Source: Pusillimonas caeni
Lineage (GTDB): Bacteria > Pseudomonadota > Gammaproteobacteria > Burkholderiales > Burkholderiaceae_B
Direction: 5' to 3'
Assembly: GCF_003545815.1 (NCBI RefSeq)
Contig: NZ_PDUW01000002.1
Span: 1-64,000, forward strand
DNA: 64,000 bases
Part shown: positions 27,485 through 35,430 of the stretch, piece after piece
How positions within the stretch are numbered: position 1 is the stretch's first letter
Layout: the number at the start of each line of letters is the position of its first letter
Translations under genes and position numbers: made by a program
Notes under the pieces: model-generated
What the model was told of the DNA's origin: nothing
The model's database searches: none
What the model saw: the letters and a program-made list of their open reading frames with translations, nothing else

Positions 27485-27491
27485 ATAAATA

Positions 27492-27800
27492 ATGGCTAAC
27501 TGGATCAAAATCGCCCAGGTCGGGCAGGTCGACGAAGACGAATCCCTCGCTATCGAGGTGGACGGCAAACAATTGGCGCTGCACCATACCGAAGGCGAAT
27601 ACTTCGTCACCGACAACGTCTGTACGCATCAATACGCTCTGCTGTCCGACGGCTACATCGAAGACGGCTGCGTCGAATGCCCCCTGCACCAGGCCCAGTT
27701 CGACCTTCGCACCGGCAAGGCCATGTGCGCGCCGGCCACCGTAGACATACAGACCTATGAGGTCAAGACCGAGGGCGAAGACATCCTCGTCGCACTATAA
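27492..27800 (+). CDS. picB1: Rieske-type ferredoxin of the 6-hydroxypicolinate oxygenase
   Basis: The 102-aa protein is a soluble Rieske ferredoxin with [2Fe-2S] ligands Cys44, His46, Cys63 and His66. It carries electrons from the reductase encoded next to the terminal oxygenase. The ATG lies only 8 bases after the last PicR site and there is little room for a ribosome site, so translation may be weak or leader-poor. It is the first gene of a four-gene operon that ends at a hairpin at 30971. The symbol assumes the same order as in JQ135, where picB1 lies next to picT1. Confidence 0.88.
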   Translation: MANWIKIAQVGQVDEDESLAIEVDGKQLALHHTEGEYFVTDNVCTHQYALLSDGYIEDGCVECPLHQAQFDLRTGKAMCAPATVDIQTYEVKTEGEDILVAL

Positions 27801-27833
27801 CCGCCCGCCCACCGCCAGCCAACAGGACGCACC

Positions 27834-29102
27834 ATGAGCGCTGTTTCATCGATACTCGTCATCGGAGCCGGCCAGGCCGCCGCCGTGGCCGTGGCCACGC
27901 TGCGCGACCAGGGCTACCAGGGCCGCATCACCGTGGTGGGCGACGAAGCCCACGCCCCTTACGAAAGGCCGCCCCTTTCCAAGGCGGTGCTGGCCGCCGT
28001 CGAAGCCGAAGAGCCCGGCATCAGCGTCAAGGAAGAAGACTTTTTCTCGGCCCGCGACATCGACCTGCGCCTGGGCACAGAGGTCGTTTCGCTGAATCCC
28101 GCCGCCGGGCAGGCCCTGCTGTCCGACGGCTCTGCCGTGGCTTACGACCGCTGCCTGCTCGCCACGGGCGGCACGGCGCGCCAGCTGCCGGAGCTGTCGC
28201 CCGACGCGCCGCAGGTCCATTATCTGCGCACTCTCGATGATGCCCGCCGGCTGCGCAACGCCTTGCGCAAGGCGCGCAGCGCCGTCATTATCGGCGCCGG
28301 CTTCCTGGGCCTTGAGATCGCCTCCACCGCGCGCGGCATGGGGGTCGACGTCTCGATCGTCGAGACCGCCTCGCGCGTACTGGCCCGCGTCGTGCCCGAT
28401 GCCTTCTCTGCCTGGCTGCAGGCGCGCGTCGCCGCCTCGGGCGCCACGCTGTATCTGGGGCAGTCCATCAACGATCTGCAGCTTCCCGCCGATGCGGTGC
28501 GCGTCTCGCTGTCCGACGGCAGCTTGCTGGACGCCGATCTGGTCGTGGTCGCCGTGGGGCTCACCCCCGCTACGGACCTGGCCCGCTCGGCCGGCCTGCA
28601 GCTGAATGGCGCCAATGGCGGCATCGAGGTCGACACGCAGTGCCGCAGCAGCGATCCACGTATCTTCGCCGCCGGAGACTGCACCAGCCAGCATCATGAA
28701 GGGCATGGCGCGCTGCGCCTGGAGTCTTGGCAGAACGCCAACGAACAGGCCCGCATCGCCGCCTGCGCCATGCTGGACGCAGACGCGCCCCCCGCCGCCT
28801 TCCCCTGGTTCTGGACCGATCAGTTCGAGTGCAACATCCAGATGCTGGGCCTGCCGCGGGCGGGCCTGCAGTATGTCTTGCGCGGCGGCATGGACCCCGC
28901 CGACGCCAGCCCCAAGTTCATCATGCTGGGGCTGGAGGGCTCCATTCCCCGCCACGCGCTGGCCGTCAATGCCGGCGGCGACCTGCGCGCCCTGCGTCCC
29001 GTACTGGAGCGCGGGCTCGAGGTCGATGCCGCCGGATTCAGCGATACGTCCGCCACGATGAAAGCCTACGCCAAGGCACTGCTCGCGTCGGCCGTGGGCT
29101 GA
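27834..29102 (+). CDS. picB2: Ferredoxin reductase (FAD/NADH) of the 6-hydroxypicolinate oxygenase
   Basis: The 422-aa flavoprotein has the FAD-binding GAGQAA at the N-terminus, YERPPLSK, the NADH-binding GAGFLGLE, and the late FAD motif FAAGDCT. It is of the class that serves ring-hydroxylating oxygenases (BphA4/AndAa-like) and transfers electrons from NADH to the Rieske ferredoxin. AGGAC precedes ATG 27834, 33 bases after the ferredoxin stop. The initial motif reads GAGQAAAV where GAGxxG is usual; this variation is common in the family. Confidence 0.9.
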   Translation: MSAVSSILVIGAGQAAAVAVATLRDQGYQGRITVVGDEAHAPYERPPLSKAVLAAVEAEEPGISVKEEDFFSARDIDLRLGTEVVSLNPAAGQALLSDGSAVAYDRCLLATGGTARQLPELSPDAPQVHYLRTLDDARRLRNALRKARSAVIIGAGFLGLEIASTARGMGVDVSIVETASRVLARVVPDAFSAWLQARVAASGATLYLGQSINDLQLPADAVRVSLSDGSLLDADLVVVAVGLTPATDLARSAGLQLNGANGGIEVDTQCRSSDPRIFAAGDCTSQHHEGHGALRLESWQNANEQARIAACAMLDADAPPAAFPWFWTDQFECNIQMLGLPRAGLQYVLRGGMDPADASPKFIMLGLEGSIPRHALAVNAGGDLRALRPVLERGLEVDAAGFSDTSATMKAYAKALLASAVG

Positions 29103-29129
29103 CCAAAACGATTCCACAGGAGTGTTTTC

Positions 29130-30419
29130 ATGTACCAATCACAAACCGTCATAGGACAGACCGGGGCGACCAAAGACCTGCCCCTGTCTCAGTGCGTATG
29201 GCCGGAAGACGGCCTGCATTACATCCCTGACTGGGTCTATGCCAGCCAGGAAGTCTACGATCTCGAAATGCAGCGCATCTTCCAGGGCGACACCTGGAAC
29301 TTCGTCGCGCTCGAAGCCGAAATTCCCAACAGCGGCGACTACAAGCGCTCCTTCGTCGGCCCGGTGCCGGTGGTCGTGTCGCGCGCCGAAGACGGCACCA
29401 TCCATGTCTTCGAGAACCGCTGCGCCCACCGCGCCGCCGAGTTCTGCCGCGAAAGCCACGGCAACACCAACGAATTCGTCTGTCCGTACCACCAGTGGTC
29501 CTACACCCTCAAGGGAGACCTGCAGGGCATTCCGTTCAAGCGCGGCGTCAACAAAGAGGGTGGCATGCCCAAGGACTTCCGCAATGCCGACCACGGCCTG
29601 CGCAAGCTGAACGTCACGACGCTCAATGGCGTTATCTTTGCTTCGTATTCCGACAAGGTCGAACCGATCGAAGAGTACCTCACCCCCGAAATCCTGGAAG
29701 ACTTCAAGGTCATATTTCCCGGCAAGCCGCTCAAGATCCTGGGCTACTACCGCAACGAGCTGCCCTGCAACTGGAAGATGTACCACGAGAATCTGAAAGA
29801 TCCCTATCACGCCACGCTGCTGCACTCCTTCCTGGTGGTGTTCGGGCTTCTGGTCGCCGGCAACAAGTCCACCATGCTTTCGGATAGCGTCCATGGACGC
29901 CACGGCTACATGGGCTCGGCGAAAACCGAAGACAAGTACGCCCAGGTCAGCGAAGACACCAAGAAAGAAATGCGCTCGTTCCACGAAGGCCTGCGTCTGC
30001 GCGACGAACGCTTCCTGGAATACGTCAAAGAGTTCGACTCCCCGTGGTCGGTCACGATGCAGACCATCTGGCCCAATCTCATGGTGCAGCGCGAAATGAA
30101 CACGCTCGGCGTTCGCCAGATCGTTCCCAACGGCCCCCACAGCATGATCATGCAATGGACCATGTTCGGCTACGAGGACGACACCGAAGAAATGACCCGC
30201 CATCGCCTGCGCCAAGGCAACCTCATGGGGCCCTCGGGCTTCCTCGGCCTCGAAGACAACGAAGCCATGAAGTTCGTGCAAGAGGGCGTGCGCCGCTCGA
30301 CCACCGATCTCAACGTGCTCAAGCTCGATTCCGGCAAGGTCGGGACATCCACCACCTTGATTTCCGAGGCGTCGATCCGCGCCATGTACCAGTACTATCG
30401 CAGCGTGATGGGGTTTTAA
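29130..30419 (+). CDS. picB3: Rieske oxygenase large subunit (6-hydroxypicolinate 3-monooxygenase)
   Basis: The 429-aa alpha subunit has Rieske ligands Cys98, His100, Cys118, His121, bridging Asp224 and mononuclear-iron His227 and His232 in ENLKDPYHATLLH. Sequence and operon resemble salicylate 5-hydroxylase (NagG) and anthranilate dioxygenase (AndAc), a branch that adds one oxygen para to an existing group. In the published pic pathway PicB 3-hydroxylates 6-hydroxypicolinate to 3,6-dihydroxypicolinate. AGGAG precedes ATG 29130. Substrate assignment rests on the cluster, not on residues. Confidence 0.88.
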   Translation: MYQSQTVIGQTGATKDLPLSQCVWPEDGLHYIPDWVYASQEVYDLEMQRIFQGDTWNFVALEAEIPNSGDYKRSFVGPVPVVVSRAEDGTIHVFENRCAHRAAEFCRESHGNTNEFVCPYHQWSYTLKGDLQGIPFKRGVNKEGGMPKDFRNADHGLRKLNVTTLNGVIFASYSDKVEPIEEYLTPEILEDFKVIFPGKPLKILGYYRNELPCNWKMYHENLKDPYHATLLHSFLVVFGLLVAGNKSTMLSDSVHGRHGYMGSAKTEDKYAQVSEDTKKEMRSFHEGLRLRDERFLEYVKEFDSPWSVTMQTIWPNLMVQREMNTLGVRQIVPNGPHSMIMQWTMFGYEDDTEEMTRHRLRQGNLMGPSGFLGLEDNEAMKFVQEGVRRSTTDLNVLKLDSGKVGTSTTLISEASIRAMYQYYRSVMGF

Positions 30420-30950
30420 ATGCAAAAGTCAGTCAATAACAAATACGCCTACAAACCCTCCCGGCTCGATGCCGCCACAGCGCAGCACATTCTGGTCGAA
30501 GTCGAGGCCTTCAATGCCGAATACTGCGCCGTGCTGGACGGCGGCCAGGTCGAGATGTGGCCCGAGTTCTTCACCGAAGACGCCATCTACCGCATCACCG
30601 CGCGCGAGAACGCCGACCTGGGGCTGCCGGTGGGCCTGGTCTATGCCGAAGGCCGCGACATGATGCACGACCGCGCGGTGGCCATCAACCGCACGCAGAT
30701 GTTCGCGCCGCGCTACAACCTGCACATCGTCACCAACACCCGCATCGTCGACCAGGCCGAAAACGGCGAGATCGAAGCCGAAGCCAACTTCCTGCTGATC
30801 GAGACCCTGGTCGAAAGCCCTTCCACCATGCACCTGGCGGGCCGCTATTACGACACCTTCGTTCGGTCCGGAGACAAGCTGCTGCTCAAGGAACGGCAGG
30901 TGATCTATCACACGACTATTCTGGCCAACGATCTGGTCTATCCCGTCTGA
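30420..30950 (+). CDS. picB4: Rieske oxygenase small subunit
   Basis: The 176-aa protein is a beta subunit of ring-hydroxylating oxygenases (NTF2-like fold), close in style to AndAd/NagH. It has a structural role in the alpha3-beta3 oxygenase. The start codon directly abuts the alpha-subunit stop (TAAATG), so translation is coupled. It is the last gene of the operon; a terminator follows 20 bases after the stop. Confidence 0.9.
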   Translation: MQKSVNNKYAYKPSRLDAATAQHILVEVEAFNAEYCAVLDGGQVEMWPEFFTEDAIYRITARENADLGLPVGLVYAEGRDMMHDRAVAINRTQMFAPRYNLHIVTNTRIVDQAENGEIEAEANFLLIETLVESPSTMHLAGRYYDTFVRSGDKLLLKERQVIYHTTILANDLVYPV

Positions 30951-30970
30951 TCGATCCATCCGGTCAAACA

Positions 30971-31009
30971 AACAGGCTCGAGGGAACAACTCTCTCGAGC
31001 CTGTTTTTT
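30971..31009 (+). terminator. Terminator of the picB operon
   Basis: A 12-bp stem (AACAGGCTCGAG at 30971-30982 with 30994-31005) with an 11-base loop is followed by TTTTTTC, a typical intrinsic terminator. Confidence 0.92.
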
Positions 31010-31129
31010 CGTGTGTCTTGTTTTTTTGTGTACCCTACTTTCGTGTACCTTGTTTTTGTATGCCGTGTTTATCGCGCTTCGCTTCGGGGTAGCTGATGGA
31101 CGAGCCACCGTTATGAGTCCTTAAACGCC

Positions 31130-31218
31130 GGCGGAGGTGACACTGCTTTTGGCCGGGCGGTCGGGCGGACCGAGGCAGCGCCCTCCAACGCCCGGCCAAA
31201 AGCAGTGCCACCCCCGCC
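31130..31218 (-). repeat. Conserved-loop hairpin repeat, copy 1
   Basis: Arms 31130-31159 and 31189-31218 are complementary at 28 of 30 positions and enclose a 29-nt centre (31160-31188). On the minus strand the centre begins TTGGAGGGCGCTGCCTCGG and ends CCGCCCGAC. The innermost seven arm bases (CCGGGCG/CGCCCGG) equal those of copy 2, but the outer arms (CTGCTTTTGG) differ completely while staying self-complementary. The outer flank, read on the minus strand, is GCCGGCGTTTAAGGAC, like that of the other copies. Confidence 0.88.
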
Positions 31219-31326
31219 AGCTCGCATTTGGGGCCAGCCACGATTCAGGGCCTCGATGGGCGAATCACTACCTAACTCCCGGCCTGACAATAAAACCCGG
31301 GCCTGTATGGCTTGCCCTAACCTGAG

Positions 31327-31417
31327 CCGCTGGAGGGAAAAGGCATTTTCCCGGGCGTTGGAGGGCGCTGCCTCGGACCGCCCGACCGCCCGGGAAAATA
31401 CCTTTTCCCTCCAGCGG
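31327..31417 (+). repeat. Conserved-loop hairpin repeat, copy 2
   Basis: Arms 31327-31357 and 31387-31417 are complementary at 30 of 31 positions around a 29-nt centre (31358-31386) that differs from copy 1 at a single position (GGACC for GGTCC). The orientation is opposite to copy 1, with 108 bases between them. The outer arms read CTGGAGGGAAAAGG, unrelated to copy 1. The flank GCGGCGCTTTAGAACC resembles the other copies. Confidence 0.88.
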
Positions 31418-31519
31418 CGCTTTAGAACCCAATCCAGTGGTCCTCTAGAATCCAGTAACTCTTTAAAATCCAACCCAACGGCTCTTTAGAAACCAATAAA
31501 ATCCCGCAAAAAAACCAGC

Positions 31520-31562
31520 ACCAAAAAGAAAAGCGCCGGACACTCAAAAAAGTGCCCGGCGC
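31520..31562 (-). terminator. Terminator of the picC-picF operon
   Basis: Read on the minus strand, the 12-bp stem GCGCCGGGCACT (31562-31551) pairs with 31544-31533 (one G-T wobble) and is followed by TTTTCTTTTTGG. It lies 48 bases past the picF stop. Confidence 0.88.
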
Positions 31563-31610
31563 CCAGTCCAATAAACCTCGACGCAGCAAAACCACGCCGA
31601 GAGCCAGTAA

Positions 31611-32249
31611 TCAGACCTTCTCCACCTTGTCCAAGGCCTCGAGCGCCTCGTCGCGCGGCATGACCGTGGCGTATTTCTGCTCCATGTCGAACAGGTTCGC
31701 GTCATGCGGCGCGATGGCGCGGTCGCCCACGCAATCGGACAGCACCAACGGACGGAAGCCGTACTGCATGGCGTCGACTACGCTGGCCCGCACGCATCCG
31801 CTGGTGACCGCACCCGCCACCACCAGCGTCTGCACGCCGCGCTGCGCCAGCCAGGCGGCCAGCGACGTGCCGAAGAAGGCCGACGGCACCGTCTTGCGCA
31901 CCACGAGCTCGCCGGGAGCCGGCGTCAGCTCGGGCACGATGGCGCTGTTGGGCTCGTGCTCTTTCAGCCCGGGCATGCTGGGCACCTTGAGGCAGAAGAT
32001 GTTGGCGTCGGCGCCGTCATCGGCGAACACGATGCGGGTGTGCGCCACCGGCCAGCCGCGCTTGCGTGCCTCGGCCAGCACCGGAACGGTGTTGGCAATG
32101 GCTTCTTTGATGTTGCCGCCCCCGAACACCGCCGGATCGGCAAAGCCGTTGACGAAGTCGATGATGAGCAGGCCCACGGGGGCCTTCAGCTCGAAGCGCG
32201 TGCCGAAACCCTGGCGCGCATAGGTTTGCACATCGTTGCCTTGGCTCAT
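31611..32249 (-). CDS. picF: Maleamate amidohydrolase (isochorismatase family, NicF-like)
   Basis: The 212-aa cysteine hydrolase has the family triad: Asp31 in LLIIDFVNG, Lys119 in VRKTVPSAFFGT and Cys152 in VTSGCVRAS. Around the Cys and up to the C-terminus it is strikingly like NicF of nicotinate degradation (VDAMQYGFRP, DCVGDR, DANLFD). It should hydrolyse maleamate to maleate and ammonia, the last step present in this cluster. Its ATG overlaps the picD stop (ATGA). It is the last gene of its operon, followed by a terminator. Confidence 0.92.
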   Translation of the reverse strand: MSQGNDVQTYARQGFGTRFELKAPVGLLIIDFVNGFADPAVFGGGNIKEAIANTVPVLAEARKRGWPVAHTRIVFADDGADANIFCLKVPSMPGLKEHEPNSAIVPELTPAPGELVVRKTVPSAFFGTSLAAWLAQRGVQTLVVAGAVTSGCVRASVVDAMQYGFRPLVLSDCVGDRAIAPHDANLFDMEQKYATVMPRDEALEALDKVEKV

Positions 32250-33295
32250 TTGGCGTAGCCCTCGGGTTCGATGACTTTGCCGTTGCGCACCACGTCCTGG
32301 CCGTCGAGCTTGACGGTGCAGTTGCGCAGCGGGATGTCGATGTGGCAGGCGGTGGTGCGGTTGCCGCCGGCTTCATTGTTGGGCCCCAGCGAGAACAGGA
32401 AGTTGCCCTCGTAGGCGCGGGCGTCCATGGCGATGGACTGCTCGCGGTCGTACAGCAGCATGGTGGACCAATGGCAGCGCGGCTGCAGGCCCCAGCCGAT
32501 GTGCGAGATGGCGTAGCCCTCGGGGTCGTCGAACGAAGCCATGTATTCGCGCAGCAGCTCGGCGTCCACGCCGCCTTCGATCTTGGTGGCGTAGCCGTTC
32601 TCGACCGTCAGCACGATCTTGTCGCTGGTGTAGCACTTTTGCGGCAGCAGGATGTCGCCCTTGTCGATCACGATGGTGCCGTTGCTGCCGCCCTCGTTGG
32701 GGAAGGTGAAGCAAAAGCCGCTGGGCCAGTGGTCCCAGCGTCCGGGCTCGTCCACGAAGGCGTATTCGCTGATGACGGGGAACTCGCCCAGCGGGAAGCG
32801 GATGTCGGTGCCGGCATCGGAAACCACCGCCATCTCTTTGGCCTTGGCCAGGTTCGCGCTGTGCGCCTTGACCCGGGCGCGGTCGGCCTCGGTGGGCACG
32901 GTGCGCACCAGCACTTCGGGCGGCTCGACCGCCAGCAGGATCTTGGTGCCGCTTTTCAGGATGTCGATCTGCTCGGGCGAGAACAGCAGCGTCATCAGGT
33001 CCAGCACCAGGTCGCTGGCCTTGAGCATGGCGATGGCCGCCGGGTTGCCCGTCAGCGGCGTGGTGCCCAGGTAGGCCAGCGGGTCGCGGCTGAGCGCTTT
33101 CTCGGCATTGACCGGGGGCAGGTCCAGGCGGTTGACGATGGCGCCCATCGACTGGGCCGCGATCTGCGCCATGGCCAGCGTTTGCGGGTGGGTCGAGGTG
33201 CTGGTCAGGATGGTGACGGTCTGGCCCTTTTCCAGGTTCGAAAGCTTCAGGACTTGTTGCCAGGCCTCAAGCAGTTGGTAGTCACTTACAGCCAT
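32246..33295 (-). CDS. picD: 2,5-Dihydroxypyridine 5,6-dioxygenase (NicX-like)
   Basis: The 349-aa protein matches NicX of Pseudomonas putida along its length (RWDHWPSGF, YGISHIGWGL-like YAISHIGWGL, GNFLFS, CHIDIPLRNC). The iron triad reported for NicX, the HX52HXD motif, is intact at His265, His318 and Asp320. The enzyme opens the ring of 2,5-dihydroxypyridine to N-formylmaleamate using oxygen and Fe(II). It sits third in picC-E-D-F, 30 bases after picE, and overlaps picF by four bases. Confidence 0.95.
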   Translation of the reverse strand: MAVSDYQLLEAWQQVLKLSNLEKGQTVTILTSTSTHPQTLAMAQIAAQSMGAIVNRLDLPPVNAEKALSRDPLAYLGTTPLTGNPAAIAMLKASDLVLDLMTLLFSPEQIDILKSGTKILLAVEPPEVLVRTVPTEADRARVKAHSANLAKAKEMAVVSDAGTDIRFPLGEFPVISEYAFVDEPGRWDHWPSGFCFTFPNEGGSNGTIVIDKGDILLPQKCYTSDKIVLTVENGYATKIEGGVDAELLREYMASFDDPEGYAISHIGWGLQPRCHWSTMLLYDREQSIAMDARAYEGNFLFSLGPNNEAGGNRTTACHIDIPLRNCTVKLDGQDVVRNGKVIEPEGYAK

Positions 33296-33325
33296 GGTGT
33301 TCTCCTAGTAAGAATATTCTTGCGC

Positions 33326-34159
33326 TCAGGCTTTGGGCGTCAGCGACGCGCCCAGGAAAGTGCCGAACGCACTGTAGAAACCTTCTTCGTTGTCCCAGGG
33401 GATCATGTGCCCGGCGCCGGGAACCCGAGTGTGCTCGACGGACGAAAGCAGCCCGCGGATTTCTTCGACGTCCTCGTCGCGGACCACGTCGCCGCGCTCG
33501 GCCGTCATCAGCAGGACGGGCACCTTGGCCTCGGGGAAGTCGACATGGATATCGTCGGTGTGGAAGCCGTCGAAACTCGCCAAAATGGCGCGCTCGTCGC
33601 AAGTGTGCAGCCACTCGGCCCGCAGGGCAAGCTGCTCTTCGGTCCAGGTGGGGCAGAATTCGCGCATGGCGTCGGCGTCACAGCCTTTGCGCGCCAGCGC
33701 CATCGAATCGACGTACCAGGGCAGCTTGGAGGGATAGGCGCGGCGGCCGGGCCCCGACACGGGCGGATCGACCAGCACCATGCGGGTCAGGCCCTTGGGA
33801 TGGCTGCGCGCGGCGCGCAAGGCAATGCGGCCGCCCATCGAATGGCCCACCAGGGCATAGCGCTGAAGGCCCAGGGCCTCGGCAAAGGCGACGACGTCGG
33901 CCGCCTGCGCGTCCAGGCTGTAGTCCAGCGTATCGGAGGCCTCGGACAGGCCGCGTCCACGCACGTCCAGCACGTAGGTGTCGAAATGCCGGCCGAAGCG
34001 CTCGCCCACGAAACCCCAGGTGATGGCAGGGCTGGTGATGCCCGGAATGATGATGGCGGCATCGCGGCCGGCGCGCTCGCCTTCGGCTCCGCCGTAGCGC
34101 AGATAGTGCTGCCGTATGCCGTTTGCATGCACGTTGGCGCCGTACAGATAGGTGCTCAT
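33326..34159 (-). CDS. picE: N-formylmaleamate deformylase (NicD-like alpha/beta hydrolase)
   Basis: The 277-aa alpha/beta hydrolase is highly similar to NicD in several blocks (NGIRQHYLRYGG, PGITSPAITWGFV, DPPVSGPGRRAYPSKLPW, AEWLHTC). The triad is Ser107 in GHSMGG, Asp131 and His251 in GAGHMIPW. It removes formate from N-formylmaleamate, giving maleamate. GGAGAAC lies before ATG 34159. It follows picC after 22 bases. In nicotinate degraders the same enzyme acts after NicX, supporting the shared lower pathway. Confidence 0.94.
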   Translation of the reverse strand: MSTYLYGANVHANGIRQHYLRYGGAEGERAGRDAAIIIPGITSPAITWGFVGERFGRHFDTYVLDVRGRGLSEASDTLDYSLDAQAADVVAFAEALGLQRYALVGHSMGGRIALRAARSHPKGLTRMVLVDPPVSGPGRRAYPSKLPWYVDSMALARKGCDADAMREFCPTWTEEQLALRAEWLHTCDERAILASFDGFHTDDIHVDFPEAKVPVLLMTAERGDVVRDEDVEEIRGLLSSVEHTRVPGAGHMIPWDNEEGFYSAFGTFLGASLTPKA

Positions 34160-34181
34160 GTTTGTTCTCCAACCAACTCGA

Positions 34182-35144
34182 TCAAAGCTTGAACAGGCGC
34201 TCGGCGTTGCCGTGGCACACCAGTGCCCGCGTGGCGTCGTCCATGGGAGCCTGCTCGATGAAATCAGCCGCCACGGCGCTGGACTCGTACGGATAATCCA
34301 CCGAGAACATCACCGCCTCTGCGCCCATTTCGCCGATGGCACCCATAAGCGTAGCAGAAGAACAGACTCCGGATGTAGTAATCACTATATTAGTGCCGAT
34401 ATATTCTGACGGCTTGCGCTTGAGCGTGACGCCGCAGGGATAGACCGCGAAGCGGCTGTCGAAGCGCCAGCGCTGGAAGGGCAGGCCTTCGCCCATGTGG
34501 CCCAGAATGAGCTTGACGCCGGGGAAGCGGTCGAACACGCCGCCGAACAGCAGGCGCAGCGCGTGCGAGGCGGTTTCCACGCCCCAGCCCCAGGTGGCGC
34601 CCGTCATCTCGGGATGGCCCGTGTAGGCGTGCGGCATGCCGTAGGAATCGAAGGGATGCAGATAGAAAGGCACGTCCAGCGCCTGGACACGCTCCCAGAA
34701 TACGTCGTATTCGGGGCCGTCGTAGTACACCCCGTTGGTGTGCCCGTTGACCAGGGCGCCCTTGAAGCCCAGTTCCTTGACGGCCCGCTCGAGTTCGTCG
34801 GCCGCCGCTTCAGGATCCTGCATGGGCAGGGTGGCGAAGCCGCCGTAGCGGGTCGGATGGCGGGCGATCTGCTGGGCCAGGAAATCGTTGTTCTCCTTCG
34901 CGCGCGCAATTGCCACCGCTGTGTCCTTCTCGACCTGCACGCCCGGGCCGGTCTGGGAAAGAATCACGTAGTCGATGCCCGCCTTGTCCATCTCCTGCAG
35001 GCGCATCTCGTCGAAATCGGCCAGACGCCGGCCCAGATCGGCCGCCACCTCGGGGTCTATCTGGCTGACGAACGACTTGGAATAATCTCCAAACCCCACC
35101 GCGGTGAAGTGCTCTTCAAAAGCGATCTTGCGTATCCGGCTCAC
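34182..35144 (-). CDS. picC: 3,6-Dihydroxypicolinate decarboxylase (amidohydrolase 2 family)
   Basis: The 320-aa protein belongs to the amidohydrolase 2 group of non-oxidative decarboxylases (gamma-resorcylate and 5-carboxyvanillate decarboxylases). It shows the N-terminal metal motif FEEHF, a metal His in FYLHPFDS, LILGHMGE, and the C-terminal Asp in FSVDYPYES. In the pic pathway it converts 3,6-dihydroxypicolinate to 2,5-dihydroxypyridine, linking the PicB product to NicX-type cleavage. The start is GTG at 35144, preceded eight bases upstream by AAGGAG. It is first in its operon, behind two PicR-like sites. Confidence 0.9.
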   Translation of the reverse strand: MSRIRKIAFEEHFTAVGFGDYSKSFVSQIDPEVAADLGRRLADFDEMRLQEMDKAGIDYVILSQTGPGVQVEKDTAVAIARAKENNDFLAQQIARHPTRYGGFATLPMQDPEAAADELERAVKELGFKGALVNGHTNGVYYDGPEYDVFWERVQALDVPFYLHPFDSYGMPHAYTGHPEMTGATWGWGVETASHALRLLFGGVFDRFPGVKLILGHMGEGLPFQRWRFDSRFAVYPCGVTLKRKPSEYIGTNIVITTSGVCSSATLMGAIGEMGAEAVMFSVDYPYESSAVAADFIEQAPMDDATRALVCHGNAERLFKL

Positions 35145-35196
35145 TGCAATACTCCTTATCAGGGATCAAAACGGAAAGGCGTGGCACCGCCTTTTA

Positions 35197-35361
35197 TCAG
35201 TATGCTGATCAAAAATTTGTGTCTGCCTCAAGGCCCCCTTTATCGTGGGAACGACGGAAAGGCCCGGGCCGCGCGGCAAACAGAGAATTCAAAAGGAATG
35301 GACCGCCGGGCGAACCGCTGCAAAAGTCGCCGGGCGAGACCAATATCTGTAAGTATACTGA
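35197..35361. promoter_or_regulatory. PicR operators upstream of picC
   Basis: A perfect palindromic site TCAGTATGCTGA lies at 35197-35208, 53 bases before the picC start. A second, TCAGTATACTTA on the minus strand (35350-35361), lies near the picR end. Both fit TCAG-N4-CTNN. The 286-base gap between picR and picC contains nothing else recognisable, so the picC promoter must lie here. Confidence 0.78.
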
Positions 35362-35430
35362 CAAATTTTCCCGATGCATACGGGAAAGAGCGCTGATTCG
35401 GTGCTTATTCTGGTAAACCCCAGGGAGGCT

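Larger units (their letters stand above)
26901..27491. promoter_or_regulatory. Divergent control region picT1/picB1
   Basis: This 591-base gap separates the leftward picT1-picA operon from the rightward picB operon. It holds five PicR-like sites in two groups, described separately, and a clear -10 box on the picB side. Between about 27105 and 27415 I see no gene, repeat or further motif. The part from 26901 to 27070 should be the untranslated leader of picT1. Confidence 0.8.
31010..31519. other. Gene-free stretch between picB and picF ends
   Basis: Apart from the two hairpin repeats there is no credible gene in this convergent intergenic region. Open frames here only read the palindromes. 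The segment 31219-31326 between the copies, and 31418-31519 after them, show no further clear motif, though the latter has repeated short TCTAGAA/CTTTAGAA-like words. Confidence 0.7.

Noticed and set aside
31130-31417. CRISPR-like array
   Set aside because: Only two copies, in opposite orientation, each a self-complementary hairpin. There are no regular spacers or cas genes.
31111-31473. Small protein encoded across the two repeats
   Set aside because: The frame merely translates the palindromes, in similar form on both strands; no ribosome site or conserved domain.
33310-33321. Palindrome AAGAATATTCTT between picE and picD as a possible operator
   Set aside because: A single short AT-rich palindrome inside an operon between a stop and a ribosome site; no second copy supports it.
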